Shown piece by piece: positions 47,227-57,463 of a DNA stretch of 64,000 nt. Position 1 is the first letter of the stretch. Every line of letters begins with the position of its first letter. Origin of the DNA: Amia ocellicauda (lineage: Eukaryota > Chordata > Actinopteri > Amiiformes > Amiidae). A program made the translations under genes and the position numbers. Below the pieces are notes generated by a model. The model had not been told where the DNA came from, made no database searches, and worked only from the letters and a program-made list of their open reading frames with translations. The stretch covers positions 22,856,001 through 22,920,000 of the forward strand of contig NC_089866.1 in NCBI RefSeq assembly GCF_036373705.1. Reading direction: 5' to 3'.

Positions 47227-47598
47227 CAGGGCTGGCGCTACCTATAGGCAGAGTAGGCAATTGCCTAGGGCCTCGGGCTTGGAGGCGGGGCCTCCATAAC
47301 CGTAACATCCCTATACGCGAGTGTAACGGGGCTCATTCGTGTCATAATGAGCTCGTTACAACTTGACATAACCCCTTGGTAAAAGTAGTACAGTGTTAAT
47401 CCTCCCATGGTAGGAGGCCTTGCCTGTTAGCGTAGAGGGCTTAACACTGTACTATGCCATAGCCACTGCGGTGCGTAGCGCTGGTGGTGTGAAGCTTGAA
47501 TCCCGGGCGGGGAGCCCCGACTCGCATTGGCCACCAATAGAGGGGGGCCTCCTACAAAAATTTTGCCTAGGGCCTCCAAATGTCTAGAACCGGCCCTG
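47227..47598. mobile_element. Non-autonomous hAT-type element inside the Gmr1-like element
   Basis: 372 bases with ends CAGGGCTGGCGCTA and, inverted, CAGGGCCGGTTCTA. Flanks are CCCATGCA and CCCATGAG, an 8-bp duplication with two changes, as in hAT insertions. It carries GCCTAGGGC words near both ends and no coding region. It post-dates the retrotransposon. Confidence 0.75.
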
Positions 47599-47608
47599 CC
47601 CATGAGTC

Positions 47609-47914
47609 TTGATAGACTGTGTGGGTCCTTTGCCTAAAGCTGAGAGTAGAAACCAGCATCTTTTAGCAATGTGTGCTTCTACTCGTTTTCCAGAAGTGGT
47701 TCCATTGAGGAACATAACCACTCCTTCTGTGGTGAAGGCCCTAGTTAAGTTCTTTTCTGTATTTGGGTTCCCTAAAGATGTGCAATCTGATCAGGGTTTT
47801 AACTTTTGTAAACTTTTCCTGCAGGTTTTGGATCAGTTGGGTATAACTCATTGTCACTCTAGTGCCTACCATCCTGAATCTCAAGGTGCTCCATGTTGCA
47901 CACTTATTGTCTAG
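47609..47914 (+). pseudogene. Integrase core remnant (Gmr1-like)
   Basis: The frame shows D in IDCVGPLP, D in QSDQGFNF and the YHPESQGA stretch where the third acidic residue lies; the frame then breaks. It lies before the RT, not after it. Confidence 0.8.
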
Positions 47915-48359
47915 AGTTCCAGAAGGACTGGGATGAGGGTGTACCCCTTGTGTGATTTGCAGTTAGGGAGGTTGTTCAGGAGTCACTTGGTTTTAATCCT
48001 GCTGAGCTAGTGTTTGGTCACACTGTTCGGTGACCTTTTAAAGTTATTAAAGGAGAACAGGCTTTCCGATGATTCTGCAATTTGCTTAGGTGTGTTAATT
48101 TAGATATGGACTTTGTAAGGTATGTGAGCTTGCTAAATTAAATCTACAAGCTTCTCCGAGAATAATGAAATTCTGGTATGATCAGAGGGGTAAAAGTAGG
48201 GCGTGTGTTTTTTTTTTTTTTTTTTTTTTTTCTCTCATGGAGACCAAGTTTTGGTTCCTCTCCCTGGCTCACCTTTTCGGGCTCGGTATAGTGGTCCTTA
48301 CTGTTCTCCATAAGGTCTGTGATCTAGATTGATGTGGTTGCTACACCAGATCGCTCTTA

Positions 48360-49640
48360 TCCTATCAATCTTTATTCGCTGATGTCCCTAGCCAGACCAC
48401 TGTGATTGTTCATGACATTGATATAGGAGATGCTTCACATGAAATGGCACACATATCGTGCTAGCCCAATGAAGCGTGCACTTCTCCAGAAGGAGGTTGC
48501 TTATATGACTGAGCATGGGGTTGCTGAGCCTAGTCAAAGTGCTTGGGGCTTTTTGTCTTTTAGTCCCAAAACCAGATGGTTCTTCTAGATTTTTGTATGG
48601 ATTATCGGAAAGTTAATGCCTTTACTAAAGTAGATTCTTTCCTGTTGCCTAGAATGGATGATTGCATTGATCATGTGGGTCCAGCACAATATGTCAGTAA
48701 GTCGGATTTATTAAAAGGTTATTGGCAAGTTCCACTCACTGACCGAGCAAAATAAATCTCTGCTTTTGTTACCCCTGATGGAGCGTTTTTCATACCAAAG
48801 GCCAAAGTCCATCTACACTTCAGAGGCTAGTTAATGTGGTATTGTCTGGATAGTCTTCACAGTTTGACAATCTTGATATTGTAGTTTATAGCTCCTCTTG
48901 GAGTGCGCATGTTGTTCAACTAACTGAACTTTTCAAACGCTTGATCAATGCAAATCTCGCCGTGAATTTGGCAAAATGTGAGTTTGGGAAAGCTACCGTC
49001 CTTATCTCGGAAAAGTGGTGGGACGGGGACAAGTGAGGCCAGTAAGGGCTAAGGTGGAGGCAATTGACACTTTTCCCATCCCTATTAGTCTTAAAGACTT
49101 AAGGAGGTTTTTAGGGATGGTAGGGTACTATAGGGCCTTTTGTAACAATTTCTCTAATGCCTCTTGCTGATCTTTCAAGTGCCAAGGTCAGTATTGTTTG
49201 GACCAAAGGTGTCCACAGGCTTTTGAGGAGGCCATGGCTCTTTTAATAAATGCACCAGTTCTGGCTGCGCCAGATTTTTTTCTAAGCATTTCCAACTGAC
49301 AGTGGATGCAAGTGATGCTGGTGCTGGAGCTGTTTTGCTGCAGGACGACCAATGTGGGGTTGAGCATCCTGTCTGCTTTTCTAAGAAGTTTGATAAGCAT
49401 CAGAGCAATTACTCGGTTATAGGAAAAGAAGCTCTTGCTCTGGTTTTTGCTATTAAGCATTTTGAAATCTATTTGAGTGGGTGTGTTCTATCTTGATTTA
49501 TACTGATCATAATCCTTTAACATTCTTGCAAAGAGTTGGCCATACCAACCAAAGACTGCTGTGGTGGAGTCTTCTTACAAACTTTCTTGTTGTGCGGCAC
49601 ATTAAAGGGGTGTGATAACATTCTTGTTGATGCCCTTTTC
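48360..49640 (+). pseudogene. Reverse transcriptase and RNase H remnant (Gmr1-like)
   Basis: Pieces in several frames: FCMDYRKVNAFTKVDSF (about 48590), YVSKSDLLKGYWQVPLTDRAK (about 48690), a region where the usual acidic pair of the RT active site reads VVYSSS (about 48885), KDLRRFLGMVGYYRAF (about 49095), and RNase H with LTVDASDAGAGAVLLQD and YSVIGKEALALVFAIKHFE (49300-49496). Several stops and frameshifts are present. The lost acidic pair alone would inactivate the enzyme. Confidence 0.8.
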
Positions 49641-49959
49641 TCATGCCTGAGTATTTGAGGTTATAATGAGTTTCTGCTGCATCTCTTTGACCAGTTTATA
49701 AGGAGACTTGGACATGACTTGTGGTAATGGTTTTTTGTTTAGGACTTTTGCGGCTCTGTTTAGAACCCAAAATGGGGCCAAGACTTCTTATTGCACCCAC
49801 CCTGCTGCGGTTCGGTTTCCTGGTCAGGAAGATGATTTGCCTTGTTGTGTTGGAACTATGACATGCCCTGTACTTTTACACCTTTTTTTTTTTTTTTTTT
49901 TTTTAAACATTCATTAATCCTGTATTTTGACGGATTATTTAATGTTTTATGGGTGGGGT

Positions 49960-50426
49960 TGTTATGCCCCACTCATTATTGCCTTGAGGTGATTGTGGGT
50001 GGGGTTTCTGGTGCACTACATTTGGACGTGACCTTGCCGGACCTATAAAGCCTCCAAGTTTATGGATTAAGAGAAGCTCCCTCAAAAACACTTGGTTTGT
50101 GTGTGACTTGTTAATTTGTAAAACATTTTTTTCTTCTTTCCCCTTTTAAGAATTATTTGTCTTTTCAGCTTCCCCTGGCAGGGTGGTGAGTAATGTAACC
50201 CCTTTTATGTTTTTCTTTTACGCTTTCTGCCCTGCCATAGTATAGACCATCTTGTTAGAGGGAGTGCCTCTAACAGTGTATTAGCCTTTATATTTTTGTT
50301 ATCCTGGTTTAAGCTGTGGAATAAGTGTAGTGATCTACACTTTTGTATTGTTGGAAGCGACTCTGCTTTGTTTACAATGTGTGCAGCACTGCATTCTTGT
50401 TGGGGAGCGCTTTTGTGGTCATAACA
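49960..50426 (+). repeat. 3' LTR of the Gmr1-like element (467 bp)
   Basis: Pairs with 46406-46914. It starts directly after the purine tract and ends CATAACA followed by ATTG. Confidence 0.9.
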
Positions 50427-50614
50427 ATTGTGTGATTGATCCTGGTACTGGGGAATGAGAGAGACAGGGTTTAGTATTCAGGTGAGAAGGACCTCTGGTG
50501 AAGTGAAGCTGTGATGGCACTAACCTAAAGCTCTCACTGAAGCAGACCATGGTAATTGAATCCACTGAGGAGTGCTGATGCACAGAAACTATTTGTGCAT
50601 GGTACTGGTGTTAG

Positions 50615-51791
50615 TGTCACCACCTACATGGTGCTTAGGGGGTTACACGCTACCGACCACACTCTTGTTTGACGAGAGGACCTCGTTCACCCCCATCAAT
50701 TCTCTCCCCAGGCAGGCTTGACGGGACTCCAGAACACTACACCGAAAGCAAGTTTGCAGAAAGTCATACACTTTATTTAGCTAGAACAGGGCATGAATGT
50801 ACTAGCGTACATTAATTGGAATGTTTAAATTTAAAACCTATAATAGTTGCCTTTAATAAAACTGGGCACTAAAACTACTAAACACCTTACCCAAAACACC
50901 ACTAAAGAAAATGAGAACTACCTACAATAGATAAAACCTAAATTTCCTAATCTAAAATACAAGCAACCAAGTTTTACAGTCTCCCATCCACAGGAAAGTG
51001 CAGTAATGCAGGCCAAATCCCCCCCCCCCCCCCTCCTCGGAGGATATAACCAAGTCCATTTGGTAATGCCAGGACCCGTCAGCCAACTGGGACCCCCAAC
51101 GACTGCAGGCAAGAACAAATATCAAGTCTCAAATGGCACAAACTCCAATGCAGTTGTTCAATAATCCTCCTATTCCACGAGCACAACTCGGCACCACCAG
51201 GACAGCAAGCAAGCCGAAGCAGGTAAGTCTACCACACAGCACGGGGACCCTTTTCTATTAGGTGAACAGACAGATTAAATACCCAGACAGAAGTCTCAAT
51301 TAAAGAAAGTTCAATTCCTGCCTTGTGTAGCCTCTTAACTATTCCCCTTTCTCACGAAATAAAGCAGAGTACTAAACGCTCCGTAGGGTTTCTCCTTCAC
51401 CTCCTGCCATGCAATGTCCGCTGCTTCCCAAGCTTACTTTATAATCAGTTCCCGGGAAGATCTTCGCCCTTCACCGCTTTCCCTGCTGTGTTCCTCCCTC
51501 CCTCCCTCCTGTGCTGTGCCTGCGTTTGGATCCAGGCGTATGTGCTGCGCTGTGGTCAGTTGCGCCATGACTGACCCTCTCTCTGAGTTGAAATCCTCTC
51601 TGAGGCTGGGTACAATTGCCAATGAACCACAAAAATACAAACCATAAGTAAAGGAACATACTTCAGAAATAAAACCATTGTGAAAACCAAATCCGTGCAC
51701 AGAAACGGTAATCAAGTGAAAATAAATCCTAATAGATAAATAAATAGTGACCAATTAACTGCTAATTGCTTGTCATGCCCGGCCTATGACA
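50615..51791 (-). mobile_element. Solo LTR related to the outer LTR at 43503
   Basis: Starts TGTCACCACC and ends CCTATGACA, flanked by TTAG on both sides (50611-50614 and 51792-51795). On the minus strand it has AATAAAG (about 50770). Its left ~190 bases correspond in reverse to the right end of the LTR at 43503-45784, with shared pieces such as CCCCAGGCAGGCTTG and ACAGGGCATGAA. Confidence 0.65.
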
Positions 51792-51848
51792 TTAGGACTC
51801 GCAGTCACTCTTTCTACGGGTAAAAGAACCCCACTTCTATTATACTGG

Positions 51849-52541
51849 GTTAGTAAACACTCCTGCTAATGTTAACGCTGGAAAAAATTAAATAAGGCCT
51901 TGATCTCTCCAGTTAAAGATTAATAGTTTTCCGAAGGAAGAAAATCTCCTGGTAAATGTTATTTATTGTGTAATAGAACTGTGCCTGTTACAGTTTGCAT
52001 GTGTTTTGTGCAGAAGACTTGATTTAAATATCAGATCTGCATAGATGTCATGCATGCGCTTTAGTCTGTATAATCCTACAGACCCAAACTGAAAAACTTG
52101 ATCATTATTCGGAATCACTTATGTTCAACAATGATTGTAAATGAATAACCAATCCTTTATTTTAAATATATTTATGTATGACTTGCCATCATTTAAATGT
52201 TTTAAAATGTATTTAAATTTACTTGAAGTTCAGAAGAACTTTCGTTGTCCTTCACTTAAGATTTGTCACCAAAAACGTTGCTGCTGTTTTGTTATGCATT
52301 TTAATAAAAGAATTGTAAAAGTATATTGAGGGTGGACTTTTTCTTAGACATGTTATGACTGTGGTATTTCTGTAGCTCAATCAGATCAGTGTTTGTATAT
52401 TTATGGCTGAGAATGACATTCGCATCCCTTCTTATTCAGAGTAGATAAAATAGGCCTTTTTAATTGCTTGTTTTTATTTTTCTCTACCTAAACTTGAGTG
52501 TAAACTCAAATCAAACCCTTGCTCATTTACAAAATATAGAT
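51849..52541 (+). repeat. Displaced copy of the 3' UTR of gene A
   Basis: It aligns along its length with 11026-11781, including GTTAGTAAACACTCCTG, the GATCTCTCCAGTTAAAGATT stretch and the AATAAAAGAATTG signal region, with substitutions and small deletions. No gene A exon lies upstream: a solo LTR adjoins instead. It is a leftover of a segmental duplication. Confidence 0.9.
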
Positions 52542-53177
52542 TTAAACATAAAGTGGGATTTTAATTAAATTCAGTATTTTAACAACCAAGAGCAGGAAAA
52601 AGAAAATATGAATCGATGGCAGTCTATACTTCCAGTGATGGAAGAAATGCCTTGCTGATGATTAGTGAATGCAGTAAAAGTTTGCCAAACAAAAAAGGGT
52701 TATATAAAATTGGGAACAGGAAAAAAAAAAAAAAAAGTTCTATAAAGACCTTTGTCCCGGTGTTTCAGGCTTGCACTGGCAGGACCCTGCTCGGGTCACA
52801 AACACCATTAAAAGTTGATGGGTCATGACTTGGACTGCCTACCTCATAGTGTCTGGGCAGGGTCAGACTAGATCCCATGAATTAATGTAGATCTCATTGG
52901 AGAATTAACTTTGATTACACGGTGTAATATTTACCCTGTTGCAAGTGCTAAATATAGGGGATGTCAATGTTCTGCCAAAAAAGTGTCTTGGATGTTTTTT
53001 ACACAACCAGAGGGAAGTGTATATGAACACCAGGAAGATTTTTAGCACTATTTAAAAAGTACAATATGTATAGTTAAAGGTACACCTTAAATCATGTGAA
53101 ATAAGGTCTAAAGCATGGAAGGGGCAAAGTAATGCATATAATCCTGTTCCATTTTCTCTTGGTAATAATCTCCTTTC
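52542..53177. other. Non-coding DNA, nothing recognised
   Basis: A poly-A run lies near 52722-52736. No gene or transposon end is recognised. Confidence 0.4.
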
Positions 53178-56100
53178 CAGGGCCGTGCACAGACCTTTTG
53201 GGGGGCATGTGCTGAAACTGAAAAAGGGCACTTTTTTTTTTTTTTTTTTTTTTTATAAGATTATTTAGTAAGCCTACATAAAATGAATAAATAGTCGCAT
53301 CTTAATGACAAATTAAATGAAACAAAATAATGGTCTCAAAAGCTTTAGTTTTATTCACTATTAATAACTGTAATAATAAACAATGATAAAGAAAATATAA
53401 CATTGTACTTATATTTTTCAGTTTACTTATAGAACTTTTAATCTAAGACATGAAAAACATAAAAAAAATGTGCTCATATTAAAGGAAGCTTAGAGCAAAC
53501 AGTCTTGCATCTTAGTGTTGTAAACTCTAAAACTTCTCAACAACATAAGTTGTTGTCTGGCCTAGGTACTGGTTAGCGTCTGTGTGCCCACCAAGTTGGC
53601 ATGTGATAGGAATAAATAAAGGAAACATACAAATAAAATGTAAACAGGGTTTCAGCTCTTCTTTAAACCTAATTACAACAGCAATCTTCTGTGAGCCATA
53701 TGCTTGAAGAAGTTTATGACCTCACTGTGATCCACTGCAATGTCCCTCTCTATGGCTATGAGGAGAAGGTCTGAGAGTCTCTCCTCTAAGCAGGGACTTT
53801 GGAGTTGGTTCTTAATTAACATAATTTTTGAAAAGGATTTCTCCACAGTTGAAGTTGACACAGGCAGAGTTGCATATACCCTAAGCATTTCTACCAGTGT
53901 AGGGAAAATGGCTGGCCACTGGTTTCTTTTAGAGTGGAAAGCATAGTCTTCATGATGCTTGACTTGAAGGTGGTATGGTACACCTTCAGCTCAGTCTTCA
54001 GTTGCTGCTCCTTCTCAACACCATACGTCACACAGTGTGTATAGCGTGGGCAGCCTCTGTGTTTGGTGTGTCCACCCAGTTGTCATGAACTGTCAGGCTG
54101 TGGAATGACTGCAGAATTTTTCCTATGGGCATTCTCCCATCTTCTTTAAATCTTCTGAGTTCCTCTGTGATTGTATCCAGGAAAGTGAAGAACGCCTTTT
54201 CCCAGTATAACTCCTCAACAGTTTGGAAAGTATGGCTGTCTTGAGCAGCTGTGGCACTATGCAGGTATCATGCTGGTACTTTCCTGGCCAGGAGGTACTG
54301 TGGGAATGTCGATATCTGCATCTTCTGCCTTTTCAATGGCTTTGTGGAATATGGTTTTAAATTCCTCCTCAGACCTCAGATTCTTCACTGTGTCCAGCAC
54401 TCCGTCAGTAACTGTGGCAGTGGAGAGATCCAGATCTTTTTGTTGCAGAGCATCAGAGGCCACTCCAGTTACCTGGAACACTGGGGTGGTGATTTCTAAG
54501 CAAACAAGGAATTCAAAGTTGATAGCCTTCAGGTACATCTTTGCATCCCCAGCAGCTGTGTCGGGTGGGTCTGACTCACTGATGTCTGTCAGCAGCTTGA
54601 TTAAAGCTTTCAGAACCATCTTGAGGGCCGTCAGGGATCTTTCTCGGCAGGCCCACTGAGTGTCAGACAACTTCTGCAGCTCAACAGCACCCTGACCAGG
54701 ATACAAGGACTACTGGCACTTTAAAGATGCTGTATGCCTCTCTGTGGAGCTGATGCAGAAGACGTACACTTTCTCCACCAAGGAGAAAAATGTCACAAAG
54801 TGAACATTGGACTTTGCACTCTCAACCAGGACCAGATTCAAGCAGTGTGCCTGGCAATGAACATAAAGAGCCTTTTCATTGTGTTTACGGATCCGGGACT
54901 GTAGACCATTGTACATTCCGCTCCTGTTTGCGGCCACATCATATCCTTGGCCCCTGATGTTCTTCAAGTCAAGTCTATTTTCCTGAAAGAGAGAGATGAC
55001 AACATTCTCCAACTCTTTTCCTGTTGTGGACTCAACATTGCAGACCTGGAGAAAACGCTCCTTAATTTCCATATCACTTATGTAGCGAACTACAAAGGAA
55101 ACCAGAAGGATGGAGAAGATTTCAACATCTTCAATTTCCTTCTATATTTCCCTCCTAATGAAGGTACCCAAGGACCTTATCATGTAATTCTGGCTCCTGT
55201 TTGAGAGAAGGGACACTTGGGGTCTTTTGATGGAGGCTTGTTTTTCCTGGATGGCATCCAAATGCAGTTTCATTACGCTATCGTACAGGGCCAACGTTTT
55301 CACAAGTTCAAGGAAGGTTGGCACTTGAGCTTGACTCATCATCTCCTCTAAAAGCTTGCCCCTGTCGTGCCAGATACAAGGTGATGTCAATCAAACGTGT
55401 CAGGATTTCCTTGTTCCTTTGTCTTTCTCTGTCTCATGTTGGTTTCCCCTGAATATGTATCAAAAGAAGCTTGTAGAGCTTTTTTTAAGTATATGTTCCA
55501 TCTCACCATACTCATCATATGGGCCTCTGTGCTGGCATGCTCTTTAATTTTTCCAATGACACTCCTCCATCTATCTATGCCTACTGTCTTTCAGGCTGTT
55601 TTGTTCTTGAGTTTTTCTTCTTTACGAAAAATGCGACAGCTACAGCAGTACATGGCATAATTTTTTGGTGAATACTCCAACCATAGGCGATCTGTGTACC
55701 ATCTCCTCAGGAAAGACCGCCCGTCTGCATTTTTTGGGAATGTCATAACAGGCTGGCAAGGTCCGACTTTCTCACACATTTCAATATACCTGCTGTTGCT
55801 CCCTCTCCTTCTTTTTCTTATTTATTTATTTACGGAGCATTGCACTACAACCACCAAGTGATCAAAATTAATGAAAAACAGTTTTGATCTTTAAAACTGT
55901 CATGATTGATATAGTATAGGTCACTAGAGGGAAGTAATGCAATGTTGATTTAAAGTATAGGTCTACATGGTATACAATATTGTATTGACCTATTATGATA
56001 TGAGCATGAATGGTTTTTAAAGATTACTTAATTTGCAATTTAATTATTCTGTTTGGTTACATAGGCTACTATTATTATTATTTGGTTAACATGTTTATGT

Positions 56101-57068
56101 ATGTCATTGAGAAGAGGGGAAGGTAGAACAATGAGTCAAGTATTTTGCCAAACTATTTTGAAACATAATTTAAATGCTGCAATAATTATGTCCAACACAA
56201 TTCCAGTCAAAATAGGAGATTCTAAGAAACTATAACCTACCATTACTATAGCTTATCCAACCCAACTCCATAGCATGTATCCTACCCGGCTAAAACTTTG
56301 ATCCAGTGGAGGACCAGGGATGTTGATGGTCTCCTGAAGGTCACTTACTCACTGCTATACACAATCCCTAAAATAAGCCAGCAATGAGAAAATTTATAAA
56401 ATATTGTGAAAAGTACAATTGCTATACCATAGTAGTACATCCTATCTGATGTCCTTTCATTATCAATTTCCCAAAATAAGTTGATGATTCAGAGCATCTC
56501 ACTTCCAGCAAAGTCAGAAACGTTACAGTACTGTACCCTACTGCAATTATGTTCATATATTTGTTATACCACCTTACCTTTGTTATACATTACAATGAAG
56601 TACAGGGTTTAAACTATTCAAAAAGTGTTAAAATTTAAATTATGACCCAAAACATATTTTCTTTCATTCTTTGCTTATTGACAAACATGAATGGCCACGA
56701 TTCTTGTATGTTGCTACATATTATGTTGGCACGGCTTGTTAGCGAATAGAAACTACCTGTGGCTGGTTCCCTGTCTGTGAAATGTCATCCAACTCCCAGG
56801 TGAAGGGATGGTGTTGACTGAATCTGGGGATGAGTGACGCTGAAACTCCACTCTGTCTCGTGCGCACAGGCCTGGTTTTGGATATCGGGCGCGAGATTCG
56901 AACAGGCTTGCAGACTGGGAAAAACAACTGGCGAGCTCTGTGAGTAATGGCAGTAGAAAGACAAGTCTGCGCATTGCCTGGATGGACTGGGCAATTCAGT
57001 TACTTTTAGAACAACGACTTGTGGCCAGTGCGTACAAAAACAACAACAACAAAAAGGGCACTTTGGAG
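53178..57068 (-). mobile_element. hAT/ZMYM-type DNA transposon, decayed
   Basis: The end at 53178 reads CAGGGCCGTGCACAGACC, a typical hAT-like terminus, and a broken transposase runs on the minus strand inside. The other end, expected to be the inverted copy, was not found: the element stops at or before 57068, where homology between the B and C gene regions starts. The right limit is therefore a boundary by context. Confidence 0.65.
53673..55779 (-). pseudogene. hAT-family transposase (ZMYM1-like) remnant
   Basis: Minus-strand pieces in order: a TTF-type zinc-finger region (WLEYSPKNYAMYCCSCRIF, 55779-55591), 55390-55142, a central part with RGQGYDVAANRSGMYNGLQS and YVHCQAHCLNLVLV (55072-54710), 54706-54257, and the hAT C-terminal dimerisation region with LPVSTSTVEKSFSKIMLIK (53888-53673). 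In fish such proteins are often annotated as zinc finger MYM-type protein 1-like. Stops and frame changes between pieces show it is inactive. Confidence 0.82.
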
Positions 57069-57463
57069 TCTTAATTTGGTCTAGCCCTAACTATGTGTAT
57101 CCTGAGGAAGAGACTCTAGGTTTGTTGGGAAACATTAAATGTGTAACATATCAACTATTCTACTCCACCAAATCAGATCAGGTTGTTTTTGAAAGGTGGC
57201 CACAGTTTTGAAGATTTCAGGTTTAGACCTGATTTTCTTAATGTTCATGGCACATGTTACAGTTCCCTGATTAATATCAAATTTAAAAATAAGCCCTGCT
57301 CAGCAAAGATACCTAACAGAGTGTGACAGTGACAGGGAGACAGATACATGGTTTGCTCTCCTCCACCCCTTTCTTCAGATTCAGACTATAAAACCAGCAC
57401 ACTTGCATGCATCTTGAAACAATTCCCTCTACAATCATTCCTGAAGACAGACAGACGGTGAAG
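57069..57463 (+). promoter_or_regulatory. Promoter and 5' UTR region of gene C
   Basis: Aligns with 31614-32032 upstream of gene B. The TATA box reads TATAAAAC at 57387-57394 where B has TATATAAC. The duplicated homology begins directly after the hAT-type remnant. Confidence 0.6.

Larger units (their letters stand above)
46406..50426 (+). mobile_element. Gmr1-like Gypsy LTR retrotransposon with integrase before RT
   Basis: A full-length element: two LTRs that start TGTTATG and end CATAACA, flanked by ATTG on both sides (46402-46405 and 50427-50430). A primer site starts just after the left LTR (about 46915, TGGGGGGGCTTGTCCGGGAG region) and a purine tract ATGGGTGGGG precedes the right LTR. 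Between them the order is gag remnant, integrase, reverse transcriptase, RNase H. Integrase upstream of RT is typical of Copia, but the RT here is Gypsy-type; this arrangement is known from Gmr1 of Atlantic cod and relatives. All frames are broken and the LTRs differ at many positions, so it is old. Confidence 0.85.

Noticed and set aside
47390..47545. A tRNA-derived SINE, because of a GCTTGAATCCCG stretch like a B box
   Set aside because: No matching A box at the proper distance was found, and the stretch lies within the hAT-type element with inverted ends.
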